A stretch of DNA of 64,000 nucleotides from Pseudomonadota bacterium (GCA_021841585.1 JAKBUS010000001.1:1-64000); one strand, 5' to 3'. Shown: positions 1 to 9,313, counted from the stretch's first letter. Notes: generated by a model from the letters alone, not told the origin. Numbers and translations: made by a program.

Positions 1-199
1 TAGAAGTACACCAACCGCAGGCCGTGCCGGACACAGAAGTCGTGTGCACTCTCCTGGCCTGCCTCGTACTCGGAAAAGAGCGCTTGCCAGGCTTCATGAC
101 TACGGATCTTCGCCATCTACTCCTCTCCATCAATGCGATGGATCGGAGCGTAAGCGACTTAGAGGATCAGGGGCAGGGTGTAGTTGCTGAAGCGCTTAC
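1..199 (-). mobile_element. Left end of an inner IS66-family element with partial tnpA
   Basis: The minus strand begins at 199 with GTAAGCGCTTCAGC, the typical IS66-type terminal repeat. It runs into a tnpA start (ATG at 116) that continues off the window edge. The 199 bases repeat positions 533-732 at roughly 94% by eye, with one 1-base length difference. The partial protein opens MAKIRSHEAWQALF, as in the full copy at 298-648. The terminus lies inside the tnpB of the second element, so this copy transposed into it. IS66 elements make 8-base target duplications; the matching flank is outside the window. Confidence 0.8.
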
Positions 200-293
200 G
201 CTCCACCCGCATGGCAAGACCGTCTATGCCCACCCGGAAGTCTATGGGTTCGCGGTGCAGGTAGACGGCTTGGGGGTCCACAAACATGCGCAT
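200..293 (-). pseudogene. tnpB: IS66 TnpB, truncated by insertion of another IS66 copy
   Basis: Translation from ATG at 293 gives about 31 residues containing VYLHREPIDFRVGIDGL, matching the conserved TnpB start (PF05717 type: YLH-x3-DFR-x-GI-x-GLA). The reading frame then enters the terminal repeat of the inner IS66 copy at 199. A full TnpB has roughly 115 residues, so only the first quarter remains here. It cannot make a functional TnpB. Confidence 0.75.
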
Positions 294-297
294 GGGC

Positions 298-648
298 TTA
301 GCCCTCCAGGGCTGTAAGGAGGGCCGCCACCCACGCCGGGGGCACGGAAGGCGACAATGCTACCGAGGCCCGGCCGATGGTGAGCGTGACCGTGTCGGCC
401 GTACGGCCGATCGGAGCCGGCACGGCCCGGGGCGTGACCGCCACCGGCACGAAGGCCGCGGCCGATGGGATGGGCTTTGGGTCACGCCTTCTGCGGCTTG
501 CCGAATGCCCGCAAAGCTCCAGGCTGCGCCGATAGAAGTACTGGAGCCGCAGGCCGTGCCGGACACAGAAGTCGTGTGCACTCTCCTGGCCTGCCTCGTA
601 CTCGGCAAAGAGCGCTTGCCAGGCTTCATGACTACGGATCTTCGCCAC
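298..648 (-). CDS. tnpA: IS66-family accessory protein TnpA
   Basis: This 116-residue protein is the small first ORF typical of IS66 elements, an accessory DNA-binding-like protein needed for transposition. The N-terminus (MAKIRSHEAWQALFAEY) is the conserved helix-turn-helix-like region; the middle is low-complexity and basic. The start is GTG at 648, where the inner copy has ATG at 116. Only 4 bases separate its stop from the tnpB ATG, consistent with coupled translation. The protein looks intact, but the element is not, because tnpB is disrupted. Confidence 0.75.
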   Translation of the reverse strand: MAKIRSHEAWQALFAEYEAGQESAHDFCVRHGLRLQYFYRRSLELCGHSASRRRRDPKPIPSAAAFVPVAVTPRAVPAPIGRTADTVTLTIGRASVALSPSVPPAWVAALLTALEG

Positions 649-846
649 CTACCCACCTCCATCAATTGCGATGGATCGGAGCGTAAGCGACTTAGGGGAT
701 CAGGGGCAGAGTGTAGTTGCTGAAGCGCTTACTTTCGAACACCACCTCAATGGTGTGTGGGCGGCCGGCCAGGGAATGGCTTCTGGAGGCCTTGGGTCGC
801 GAACCCCAAGGGGCCGCACGCTGGGCGGCGAGCTGGGATGGTGGAA

Positions 847-2133
847 CTAGCGAATACGCCTTACGGGGTCCGCTTCGGGGGGACAAGAGGATTTGGGCAG
901 CAGAATCTCATAGTCCTTGCTGTACTGGTAATCATGAAAAACGTGTTCCGTGGTAAGTAGCTCGTAGCTTCCATCGGGCAGGAGGCGTGTTGTGTCTTTA
1001 AGGCGGTAGGTGTAATGGCCGCAGGTCCATATAGCAAAGTTGCGCATATGGGTGCAAAGACAGCTCTTGTCCTTGACCGAGAAAACGGTATCGGCGCCCC
1101 GGGCTTCACGTTCGCGCTCGTAGGCGTCTATGTAGGCGCAGTGGCCCGCGCCGTCGAGCAGGTAGCCATAGGCCTCGCAGTTCGGTCGTATGGCCGCGCC
1201 TATGCCGGGGCTCCCCTTTAACATGCGCATGGGATAGCCGGTTGGCGAGACCAAGTTGACCTCGATGTCGTCCTCGTGCGCGCGCAGATACTCCTGCTTT
1301 ACTTTCTCCGGGAGCCCGCACTCGTTTGTCACCGTAAAGCGGGTCGCCACCTGCACGGCGGCGGCGCCGGACTCCAGAAATTCGGCGGCATCGCTACCCG
1401 TGAATATTCCCCCGGCGGGGATGACAGGAATGTTGAGTTTTTGTTGCGCTAAGTACTGCAGGATTTCCGCGACGATCGTCTTCAGGTCGTATTGCGCCCA
1501 ATCCATGCCGAAGCCGAGGTGTCCGCCGGCAAGCGGCCCTTCGACCACGATGTAGTCGGGAAGACGACCGATGCGGGCATTCTTGCGCAGGAATAGCAAA
1601 AGGGCCCGCAATGACGACACGATGATTCCGAACTGCGCGTCACGAAACCGGGGATGATCCTCGACAAGCGCAAGCGACCCCAAGTGCAGACCCGCCCCCA
1701 GGGTGATTCCATCTATACCAGCATCGAGCGCGGCCATGAGCCGGACGCGCAAGGTCTCGCGCGGCGCGTTCATGGTGAGTTTTTCCATGCAGTTTATGAA
1801 GACGAGCCCCGGACCCTTCTTGGCCTCCATGGTGCGGCCGACGTGCAGGGCAGTGGCCTCGGCGAGACGCGCGAGATCGAACTGCACCTCGGCCTTTTCG
1901 TTGTTCAGCACATTGTGTTTATATTTCTTGAGCTTTTCCGCGACGAACCTGGTCTTGAACCGGCGATCGGAGACGGTGGGCACCATGGCGTCCGAGATAT
2001 GCCCGATCCCGCCCAGGCGCGCCGCTTCAAGCGCCAGGCGCGCGGCGGAGATATCAACACCCATGCCCCCTATGACAATGGGCACCAATTCGCGCCCGGC
2101 GAGACGGAGACGGAAATCGTTTACGCATTTCAT
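847..2133 (-). CDS. Nitronate monooxygenase / 2-nitropropane dioxygenase family FMN enzyme
   Basis: This 428-residue protein has the FMN TIM-barrel pattern of the nitronate monooxygenase family (PF03060): an N-terminal VIGGMGVDIS glycine motif, GIDGITLGAGLHLGSL, VVEGPLAGGHLG and the phosphate-binding IPVIPAGGIFTG segment. Members oxidise alkyl nitronates or act as enoyl reductase-like flavoproteins; the substrate here is unknown. The reading frame is open back to 2313, but the upstream 60 residues are not family-like, so ATG at 2133 is preferred. A C-terminal extension of about 70 residues contains a Cys-x-Cys and further Cys residues that the family core does not explain. The gene ends 114 bases from the IS66 terminus and appears complete. 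Confidence 0.82.
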   Translation of the reverse strand: MKCVNDFRLRLAGRELVPIVIGGMGVDISAARLALEAARLGGIGHISDAMVPTVSDRRFKTRFVAEKLKKYKHNVLNNEKAEVQFDLARLAEATALHVGRTMEAKKGPGLVFINCMEKLTMNAPRETLRVRLMAALDAGIDGITLGAGLHLGSLALVEDHPRFRDAQFGIIVSSLRALLLFLRKNARIGRLPDYIVVEGPLAGGHLGFGMDWAQYDLKTIVAEILQYLAQQKLNIPVIPAGGIFTGSDAAEFLESGAAAVQVATRFTVTNECGLPEKVKQEYLRAHEDDIEVNLVSPTGYPMRMLKGSPGIGAAIRPNCEAYGYLLDGAGHCAYIDAYEREREARGADTVFSVKDKSCLCTHMRNFAIWTCGHYTYRLKDTTRLLPDGSYELLTTEHVFHDYQYSKDYEILLPKSSCPPEADPVRRIR

Positions 2134-3067
2134 CACGAGAGGTCGTTTCCTGGCGGTGGCCGTGTGCGATTTGAGGGATCCGAGAAAACATCCAAGATGG
2201 ACTGGTTCAGAGAATGTCCCTCTTCGTCTCCGGAATGGGTGAATGGACGGTCCTAAGGCGCCACGGAATGCGAATGCAAGCACAGCCGTGTCGCATGCGC
2301 CCACTTTCTTCAAACCAGCGGCAAACAGCGGAGGCTCAACCCGTATCGCTCGTCAACGCTTCAAGTGGGCGAGGGGTGGCGGCGCGGCCAATTTGCCATA
2401 TTGCTTAGTTTTTCGGAAGGGTTACCGCGCCCTTCCCGACACCAGACTGGTTCGAACGTAGATAACAGTCTAGTCGCTCGGCCCCCCAATAACCACAAGC
2501 GGGATGATGCTTTTTATATCGGTCTTGGCGCGCTTGAGCCATGCGCAGCGGCGGGCCTCGGAATTTCGGGTTTTTATCGCTGGCGGCCGGCCACAAGAAT
2601 CGCCTATTACCGTGGCGTAGCGGGCACGCCGTAGGCCGCGCAAGCGGGCCTGGCAGGCGCTCCGGCTAAAGGGCGGCGCGCGGCCACCGCGAGGACAGGG
2701 GCGATTTTGACTCGACGAGGGCGTACTGGAGGTCGCTTTAGCGCCGGCGGGTCGACGCCGGTCGTGATCTGGCAAGCGCCTCAGGAATGGCCAGGGAGGT
2801 GTGTCGATGAATGGCGCAGGGCCATCGGCCGACCTCGGGTTACCGGGCTCTAGTCGTATGTATGGCAATGGGATGTCGGATGGTCGGCGATCATCCTCGC
2901 GCGGCGTCGCGTTGGCGCACCCTCCTCCTTTCACGACAGCCGGGGGTTTTATCAAGAGAAGGCCGGAGGCCCGCCGCTGCCGGCCTCAAGAGACCGATGG
3001 GGGCTGGGGGACTGGCTTTGCGGGCATGGGCCCCTGCGTCAAGCATCCTCCAATGCGAAAGGACACG
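2134..3067. other. Long intergenic stretch, no supported gene
   Basis: No reading frame in these 934 bases resembles a known family, and the open frames on both strands look compositional. There is a 7-base-pair hairpin at 2415-2436 (GGAAGGG/CCCTTCC), and 2400-2540 is less GC-rich than its surroundings. It may hold a decayed gene or the control regions of the two divergent neighbours. No tRNA or riboswitch pattern was recognised. Confidence 0.5.
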
Positions 3068-4239
3068 ATGGCGCGGATGAATGCGCCCTTGCGTCGCATC
3101 GCGCACCTCGACATGGATGCGTTCTACGCATCCGTCGAGCTGTTGCGTCAGCCGCAGCTGCGCGGTCTACCGGTAGTGGTCGGCGGGGCGGGAACGCCAC
3201 GACACCGATGCCGCTACGCGCCTACGAAGGTCGCGGGGTGGTCACGACATCGACCTACGAGGCGCGGGCGCTGGGGGTGCATTCGGGCATGAGCCCCATG
3301 CGTGCCGCGCGGCAGGCCCCGGACACACTGCTCTTGCCACCGAACTTCGAGGCCTACCGGCATTACTCGGCCCTTTTCAAGAGGGCGGTCGTCGGGATCG
3401 CGCCGCTTATGGAGAACCGCGGGATCGATGAGGTCTATTTCGAGCTTGGCGACCTCGATCCTGACTCACGATCTCTGGGCCTGCGATTGAAGGGGGCGGC
3501 ACATGAGGCCACCGGGCTTTCGTGTTCGCTCGGGATCGCCGCCAACGAGCTGCTCGCCAAGATCGCCTCCGGCCCGGACAAGCCTGACGGCCTGACGCTG
3601 CTCGGTCCGGAGGACATCTCGCGCCGGGTCTGGCCGCTTGCCGTCGCGAAGATCAACGGTATCGGTCCCAAGGCCGCGGCCAAGCTGCACGGCCTTGGCA
3701 TCCGCACCATCGGAGAACTGGCGGCGGCCGACGAGGCCCTCCTCGATCAGGCCTTCGGCGCGCGTCTTGCCCTATGGTTTCGCGAATCCGCGAATGGCGT
3801 GGATGAACGACCCGTGGTGACCGAAAGCGTCACTAAATCCGTGAGCCGCGAGACCACGTTCGAGCGTGACCTTGATGCGCGCGCCGACAGGCCCCGGTCA
3901 TCGGCGGTGCTCGTCGAATTGTGCGAAAAGATGGCGGGCGACCTCGCCAGGAGGGATCTGGCGGCGCGCACCATCGGCATCAAGCTGCGCTACGCCGATT
4001 TCCATACCGTGACACGCGACCTGACAGTGCCGCGCCCGGTGACTGGCGCGCGCGACATCCTCACTGGCGCCCGCGAATGCCTGCACCGCGTCACGCTTGA
4101 TCGGCGCCTGCGATTGCTCGGGGTGCGCGCGGGCTCGCTTTCGGGACTATCCGCGGCGGCCATGCCCGGGCATCAGGGGGAGCTACCCTTCGGGGAGGAT
4201 TCGGCAGCCCTGATCGGCGCCGCCATCAGTCGAGACTAG
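3068..4239 (+). pseudogene. dinB: DNA polymerase IV (Y-family), frameshifted
   Basis: Frame 2 from ATG 3068 (RBS AAAGGA just upstream) encodes the Pol IV N-terminus: [13 protein letters not shown] with the first catalytic Asp, then [10 protein letters not shown]. Frame 1 carries the rest: [33 protein letters not shown] in the palm, a helix-hairpin-helix (INGIGPKAAAKLHGLGI) and the little-finger domain to 4239. Losing one base near 3188-3195 explains the switch, because frame 1 reads sensibly back to about 3193. Pol IV does error-prone translesion synthesis. As sequenced, only a short aberrant peptide ending at 3292 would be made. The gene has otherwise normal length and motifs, so the lesion is recent or a base-calling error. 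Confidence 0.8.
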
Positions 4240-4901
4240 TCTCGCCACGCGGGACCGCCGGCGACACCCGCACAAGCGCCGCGGTAAGGGCCGACCGACG
4301 GCGCGCAGCCGCCGATTGCCGGCATCGCCGCCCCTCGGTTATCATTCGAGGCCCAATCGACCCCTCACGTTCGCATCAGCCGATAACCCAGCCGACCCTC
4401 TTTAAACGTTGCTTGCGGCATCCCTATATAGGAGATCCACGGCGCCGTGATCAGGCACGGGTACCCCTCGGCAAGCCCGTGGCGAAGGGGCGGCACCGAG
4501 AACCCGGGCACGGTCTAGTTGCAGACGCCGGCCAGGCTAGCGCCTGATCGGCCCAAAATATCGCGGCTTCCCGCGGAGGCGCACGGCACACCATTGGGGG
4601 TCGGCGTGGGCCGTATGCATCCATTATAGGGCGGCGCGTAGGGGGCTTAGGGGGAAAGCCGGCCACAGGGATGTCGGGGCAAGGCAGGCGGGCGTCAGGC
4701 GCGCGGGCCGTGTGGTTTTCGCAAGCCCGCACGCCAACCATTTGCAGTCGGCGCGCGCCGGCCCCGAATCGGCGATGGCCGCGATCGTGAGCACCGCGCG
4801 TAGCCCAGGCGCAAGACTCCTGGCCGTTTGATCAGGATCTGCTAATGTTTTGGTCAAGAACCTTTCCGGCCGACGGACATAACCCATAGCAAGGAGACAA
4901 G
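4240..4901. other. Intergenic region with a possible structured RNA
   Basis: No convincing gene is present in these 662 bases. At 4455-4490 two stems interleave: CACGGG (4456-4461) with CCCGTG (4476-4481), and CCCCTCG (4464-4470) with CGAAGGGG (4483-4490, one bulged A). This is the arrangement of an H-type pseudoknot. No known riboswitch was recognised. The last 60 bases carry the ribosome-binding site (AAGGAGA) of the next gene. Confidence 0.4.
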
Positions 4902-5825
4902 ATGCAATATAAACGGTCGCAAAAGGCGCTGTGCGCGCTCATATCGGTGGCGGGGATGTTGGTGCCCTGGTCTAGCACACAGGCCGCGGTCGCGCCCGCG
5001 AAACCCTATGTCCTGGTGGCCGCCCCTCGCGAGACCGCGGCGCGTGGCGAACGCGACTACGGACCGGTTGCAGCCTTCCTCACCAAGGTGCTTCACCATC
5101 CCGTGGTCTATCAGCACCCAAACGGCTGGCTCACCTATGAACTTTGGATCTGGAAGGATCACGCGGACATCTACTTCGACGGCCCGCAGTTTGTGGCTTG
5201 GCGCCTCCATTACCTCCATCAGACCCTGGGGCCACGCGTCCCGCAGACCCAGGACTGGCGCCTCTACACCTGGAAAGGGTCGTCGGTGAAGACGCTCAGG
5301 GGGGCCGCCACGGGCGCGACGCTGTGCGCGCCGCCGGTGCCGAATTTCGGGACTCTATGGGTAACAGGCCTTTTTCCGAACCCCTCGCGCCAGCCTTACA
5401 TTCGCAACATGCATGGATGGAAAAAGATTTTCAAGGCGGTGACGGATCATGAGTGCACACTTGGCATCGGTCCACGGCTCACGCTTCATTATTTGGACGC
5501 CGCCCACAAGAAGATCACGATCCTGAGGCGCAGCCGCCATTATCCCAACCAGGGCTTCACCGTAAGCCGGAAGCTTCCGGAATCGGTGCGCCACGCCATT
5601 GTCCGCGCGCTCTTGAGTCCGGCCGGGGAAAAGGCCATGATGAGATTGCGCAAACGTTTCTCGCATGGTCGCCGCCTGGTTGCCGGGCAGGTCAGCCAGT
5701 ACAGAAATGTCGATGTGGGTCTTAGCGCGCAATGGGGTACGATTTACGCCAGCGGCATTGATCGATACCTCAAACAAGACGCCAAGCGTGAGGGATTTCC
5801 GGTCACTCAACAGGCCGCGCCCTGA
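4902..5825 (+). CDS. PhnD-like periplasmic phosphate/phosphonate-type binding protein
   Basis: This 307-residue protein begins with a Sec signal peptide (residues 1 to about 28, cleavage probably after STQA) and should be periplasmic. The remainder has the layout of the PhnD/TauA-like binding fold (PF12974): YVLVAAPRET at the start, a conserved FLTKVLHHPV segment, and a DIYFDGPQF strand where family members read DVAFxGP. Such proteins feed oxyanions or phosphonates to an ABC permease or to a signalling partner. No permease or ATPase lies nearby. AAGGAGA just upstream of ATG 4902 supports the start. The next gene, 28 bases downstream, encodes another binding protein. Confidence 0.72.
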   Translation: MQYKRSQKALCALISVAGMLVPWSSTQAAVAPAKPYVLVAAPRETAARGERDYGPVAAFLTKVLHHPVVYQHPNGWLTYELWIWKDHADIYFDGPQFVAWRLHYLHQTLGPRVPQTQDWRLYTWKGSSVKTLRGAATGATLCAPPVPNFGTLWVTGLFPNPSRQPYIRNMHGWKKIFKAVTDHECTLGIGPRLTLHYLDAAHKKITILRRSRHYPNQGFTVSRKLPESVRHAIVRALLSPAGEKAMMRLRKRFSHGRRLVAGQVSQYRNVDVGLSAQWGTIYASGIDRYLKQDAKREGFPVTQQAAP

Positions 5826-5853
5826 TTATAAAAACTTTCACGGAAAGGAAAAA

Positions 5854-6936
5854 ATGACAAATAATAAATGGAAGTTGCTCCTGGGAGGAGCAGTATTGGC
5901 CGCCACCACGGCCTGTGCGTTCGCAAAAAGCATACCGCAAATCCCCGGAGCACCTGCGATTCATGGGCGCCCTGTGGTCGACGCCCCGAAGATGCTCATG
6001 TGGCCGCGCAACGCCAAGCCCGCCGCGGCCGACCTGACGGATCCCGACGCCGATTTGTTATTCGATCTTCATGGGAGCATTGAGCGGGGGGCATGCCGCA
6101 AGGTCGATCTCGTCGTGTCCACCGAGGGCAATTATCATATGGCCCTCAATACGCTCTGGCGCACGGTGCTTCTGCCGCGCTACGGAAAGACCATCCGCAG
6201 CTGGTACTACACCACCAGTCCGCCGATCGCGTTTCCCCAGCTCATGCACCATGACGACCTGAGTTTCGGCAATTTCTACCTGCATTGCCGCCCGGAGGTC
6301 GCGATCGCGGCGCCGCGCCTCATTCGCAAGCTCGAGGCTCATGGCTTCACGGAAGGCAAGCCGATCGCGCTCATGAAGAGCCGTGGCAACGTCCTGCTCG
6401 TCAAATATGGCAACCCCCTGCACATTCATAGCGTCTGGGACTTGGCGCGCCCGGATGTGCGTCTCATTACGCCAAATCCCTATAACGAGCCGGGTGCGTT
6501 TTTGAACTACGCCTCGACGATCTATCAGATCGCCAAGCATGACCCGCACCCGCCGAAGGGCTGGACGGCCAATCGCCTGTTCAACGCCATCTTTAATAGC
6601 CATATCAAGGACAAGTGGCTGATCGGGGCGCGCATACACCATCGCGACGAGCCGTGGTCGGTGGCCTACGGCAAGGCCAATGTGGCGGTGATCATGTACC
6701 AGCTTGGCAAATATACGAAGGCCTCGTTCCCGCACCTCTTTACCATCGTCCCGCTGGGTGGCACAGTCTCGAACCCGCGTCCGCTGCCGGGTAATCAGAT
6801 CGACACCACCTACCTCATCAGGGTAAAGGGGCACTTTACCGCCCGCCAGCGCAGGGCCCGGCATGACTTCATAAAGACCCTGGAGTCGCCGGCCTTCACG
6901 CACATCCTCGAGCACGACGGTCTGCGTCGCCCGTAA
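5854..6936 (+). CDS. Periplasmic solute-binding protein (ModA/SBP type II-like)
   Basis: This 360-residue exported protein has a signal peptide (KWKLLLGGAVLAATTACAFA) followed by a type II binding-protein fold. Recognisable parts are ADLLFDLHGSIERG, VDLVVSTEGNYHMALN, the hinge strand VRLITPNPYNEPGAFLNYAST (NPxxxPxG, as in oxyanion-binding proteins) and an AYGKANVAVIMYQLG second-lobe strand. The ligand cannot be named; molybdate- or sulfate-like oxyanions are possible. The frame is open further upstream, but ATG 5854 has a good RBS (GGAAAGGA) and is followed by the signal peptide. It forms a two-gene unit with the preceding binding protein and ends at the terminator at 6977-7018. Confidence 0.68.
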   Translation: MTNNKWKLLLGGAVLAATTACAFAKSIPQIPGAPAIHGRPVVDAPKMLMWPRNAKPAAADLTDPDADLLFDLHGSIERGACRKVDLVVSTEGNYHMALNTLWRTVLLPRYGKTIRSWYYTTSPPIAFPQLMHHDDLSFGNFYLHCRPEVAIAAPRLIRKLEAHGFTEGKPIALMKSRGNVLLVKYGNPLHIHSVWDLARPDVRLITPNPYNEPGAFLNYASTIYQIAKHDPHPPKGWTANRLFNAIFNSHIKDKWLIGARIHHRDEPWSVAYGKANVAVIMYQLGKYTKASFPHLFTIVPLGGTVSNPRPLPGNQIDTTYLIRVKGHFTARQRRARHDFIKTLESPAFTHILEHDGLRRP

Positions 6937-6948
6937 GAGGAGCTGATC

Positions 6949-6973
6949 GGATGGACGGCCATGCCGTCCATCC
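6949..6973. repeat. Perfect 11-bp inverted repeat after the binding-protein operon
   Basis: GGATGGACGGC at 6949-6959 pairs perfectly with GCCGTCCATCC at 6963-6973 across a 3-base loop. It sits just before the intrinsic terminator and may protect the 3' end of the transcript or act as a second hairpin of the terminator. Confidence 0.7.
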
Positions 6974-6976
6974 CGA

Positions 6977-7018
6977 GGCGCGCACGTTGCGAGACAAAGC
7001 AGCGTGCGCGCCTTTTTT
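6977..7018 (+). terminator. Intrinsic terminator of the binding-protein operon
   Basis: GGCGCGCACGTTGC (6977-6990) pairs with GCAGCGTGCGCGCC (6999-7012), leaving one bulge and an 8-base loop. Six T follow at 7013-7018. This is a classical rho-independent terminator for the two upstream genes. Confidence 0.85.
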
Positions 7019-7093
7019 GCGGGCGTGCCCGCCTTGCCTCGCGCCTCGTCTCCCCCTAAAGTAATACATTCCCCTCAAGGCCCGAGACTGCCC

Positions 7094-9313
7094 ATGACTA
7101 TAAAGAGCGCTTCCTCTGACGTCGGCGCCCCAGATTTCTGCGCCGGCATGCATTCCTTCGGCGCACCGTGGCCCGACTTCGCCGCGCGCGCCTCACAACC
7201 GGCGATTGGCGACAAGGCCCGGGCGGTCAGCGATGCGCGCTCCCCGGATGCCGCTTACCAGACCCTGTTGATGGCCGACGCGCTGCGCTATGTGACCCTG
7301 CAGATGTGCGCCTCCAAGGCCTCCGGCCACCCCGGGGGATTCGCGTCGAGCGCCGAGGCCCACGCGGCCTTTGTCATGCTCGGCCATACACACATCGTGA
7401 CCGAGGTCGGTCATCATGCCCCTGGCTTTTACAGCGCCATGTTCCTGGATGGCTCGCTGGAGGCGCTTGGTATCCATACCATGTCCGACCTCATGGCGCG
7501 TTTTCGCGAACAGCACGGCCTGCTCGGACACCTGTCCGGGGCGATCCCCGGGATACTCGCCCCGGCCGGACCCCTGGGCCAGGGCCAACACTTCGCCATG
7601 GCCGGCGCGCTGCTGCACCCTGGGGTCCTGTTTCCCCTGACGATAGGCGACGGGGGGCTTGGCGAGCCCTACATACTGAGCGCCATCAAGCACTTTCACA
7701 CGAGCTACCCGAACACCACGAATTTCCTGCCGACGCTCGTGTGGAACGGCTTTAGTCAGGAGCACCACTCGATGGTGTCGCGCCTGTCCAATGACGGTAT
7801 GCGCCGCTATTTCGAGGCCCACGGCTTTGAGCGCGTGATCCTCGTGGACGCCAAGGATTTCGATGACGCAGACCAGGTCGGGGATTACGTGGATTCGACA
7901 CGCTTCTCGTTCGCGCGCCGCCTGGCGTTTGCGCAGGCCGTGCTCGAGGCCGCCGACGAGGCCGCGCGCAGCGCCCTTAGCGGTACGCTTACGGCGCTCG
8001 TTCTAAAGCAGCTAAAGGGGGCGGGCGTCCATGCCCACGGGGCGAAGTCCCACAACCTCTATCCGGGCGATACGCTCGACAAGCCGCAGATCGAAGCGGC
8101 GCTCGCCGCGCGCGCCCTCAGTCCCGCGGCCTGGGCATTGGTGCGCGAGAACTTCGCGCGCGCCGGCGGCGGCCCCGCGGTTAAGACCATGGTGACGGAG
8201 AGGGTCCTGGAGCTTGCCGAGCTCGGGGCCTTCCCGCTCCACGAATACGCGGCGACCGAGAAGGCCGTGCCGTCCACCGCAGTCGGCGCCCTGGTGGCAT
8301 GGCTTGGCGGCCGGGACCGGCGATTCGTCGTGACCAACGCCGACGGCAACGAGGCCTCCGGGCTCAAGAACATCAATGATGCCCTGAAGATCCGCCACCC
8401 GACCGCGGACCCGCTTTATAACCAGGAACCCGGCGGGCAGGTCTACGAGCCCTTGAGCGAGGATGCATGCGCCGGCCTTGCCGCGGGACTCGCGCTCTTC
8501 GGCGGCCGCAGCCTGTGGTTGTCGTACGAATCCTTTGCCATAAACGGCTGGCCGATCTTTCAGACCGTGACCCAGGCGATGGCCGAACTGCGCCGGCGCA
8601 CCCCGTCGGTCGTCGGCCTGTTCACCGCCGGGGCCCTTGAGCAGGGGCGCAATGGCTGGACCCATCAGCGCCCAGAGATCGAGAACTACGTCGCCGCGCA
8701 GATGCGCAACGGCAACGTCTACCTGTTATTCCCGCCGGACGCCAATGCCGCGCAAGCCGCGTATGAATATGCCGCGACGAGCTGCAATAAGGGCATGGCG
8801 ATCATTGCCTCGAAGAGCCCGTTACCGATTTATCTGACGATGGAGGCCGCGCGCAAGGCGGTGCGCGAGGGCGCGGCGATCCTATACGAAGGCGCGAATG
8901 GCCGGCGCGGCCGGGTGGTGTTGGCGGTCGCCGGCGACATGGTGCTGCTATCGGTATTCGCCGCCCGGGAGCGCCTGGAGGCCGAGGGCTTCGGCGTGCG
9001 TATCGTGGCGCTGGTGAACCCCCGGCAACTCTACCGAGCCCATGATGTCGCCGCCGACACCGTGGCCGAGCCCGATCTGGGGTTCATGGGCGACAAGGAC
9101 TTCGCGCGCCTGTTCGACGGCGATCGGCTCGTGGCGATCAGCGGCGGCCCCTCCGGGCCGCTGGAGCCGGTATTAATGCGCGCCAAGGCCCCGCTGCGCG
9201 CCACCCTGGCGTGGAGGCGCGGTGACACAACCGCCACCCCCGCCGGGCTTCTGAGCCTGAATGGCCTCGATGCCGACACCATCGTCGCGCGGGTCCTGGA
9301 AATGGACGAGTAG
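7094..9313 (+). CDS. Transketolase/phosphoketolase-like thiamine-diphosphate enzyme
   Basis: The 739-residue protein has transketolase-family motifs: ASGHPGG (about 76-82), AGPLGQG (158-164) and the ThDP/metal motif GDG (185-187) followed about 30 residues later by WNG (Asn 218). The second half has a pyrimidine-binding domain with NADGNEASGL and QRPEIENYV, and VYLLFPPDAN resembles phosphoketolases. It is divergent from classical TktA, and similar proteins have been labelled phosphoketolase or xylulose-5-phosphate epimerase. A ketol transfer on sugar phosphates in the cytoplasm is likely; the exact reaction is not established. ATG 7094 is chosen because the terminator precedes it. It is followed after 1 base by a DUF1537 kinase, so the two probably act in one sugar pathway. 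Confidence 0.7.
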   Translation: MTIKSASSDVGAPDFCAGMHSFGAPWPDFAARASQPAIGDKARAVSDARSPDAAYQTLLMADALRYVTLQMCASKASGHPGGFASSAEAHAAFVMLGHTHIVTEVGHHAPGFYSAMFLDGSLEALGIHTMSDLMARFREQHGLLGHLSGAIPGILAPAGPLGQGQHFAMAGALLHPGVLFPLTIGDGGLGEPYILSAIKHFHTSYPNTTNFLPTLVWNGFSQEHHSMVSRLSNDGMRRYFEAHGFERVILVDAKDFDDADQVGDYVDSTRFSFARRLAFAQAVLEAADEAARSALSGTLTALVLKQLKGAGVHAHGAKSHNLYPGDTLDKPQIEAALAARALSPAAWALVRENFARAGGGPAVKTMVTERVLELAELGAFPLHEYAATEKAVPSTAVGALVAWLGGRDRRFVVTNADGNEASGLKNINDALKIRHPTADPLYNQEPGGQVYEPLSEDACAGLAAGLALFGGRSLWLSYESFAINGWPIFQTVTQAMAELRRRTPSVVGLFTAGALEQGRNGWTHQRPEIENYVAAQMRNGNVYLLFPPDANAAQAAYEYAATSCNKGMAIIASKSPLPIYLTMEAARKAVREGAAILYEGANGRRGRVVLAVAGDMVLLSVFAARERLEAEGFGVRIVALVNPRQLYRAHDVAADTVAEPDLGFMGDKDFARLFDGDRLVAISGGPSGPLEPVLMRAKAPLRATLAWRRGDTTATPAGLLSLNGLDADTIVARVLEMDE

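Larger units (their letters stand above)
200..732 (-). mobile_element. Outer IS66-family element, interrupted
   Basis: The left terminal repeat ends at 732 (GTAAGCGCTTCAGCAACTAC on the minus strand), followed by tnpA (648-298) and the beginning of tnpB (293-200). The element is cut at 199/200 by another IS66 copy in the same orientation. A second GTAAGCG/CGCTTAC pair lies about 50 bases inside the end, so the terminal region can form a long inverted repeat upstream of tnpA. The rest of tnpB, and tnpC if present, would lie beyond the inner element, outside the window. Confidence 0.8.

Noticed and set aside
2448..2470. GGTTCGAA, resembling a tRNA T-loop
   Set aside because: The flanking bases do not pair as a T-stem and no anticodon or acceptor stem can be built around it.
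2470..2955. 161-codon minus-strand frame in the long intergenic region
   Set aside because: Proline- and arginine-rich text with no family resemblance and no RBS.
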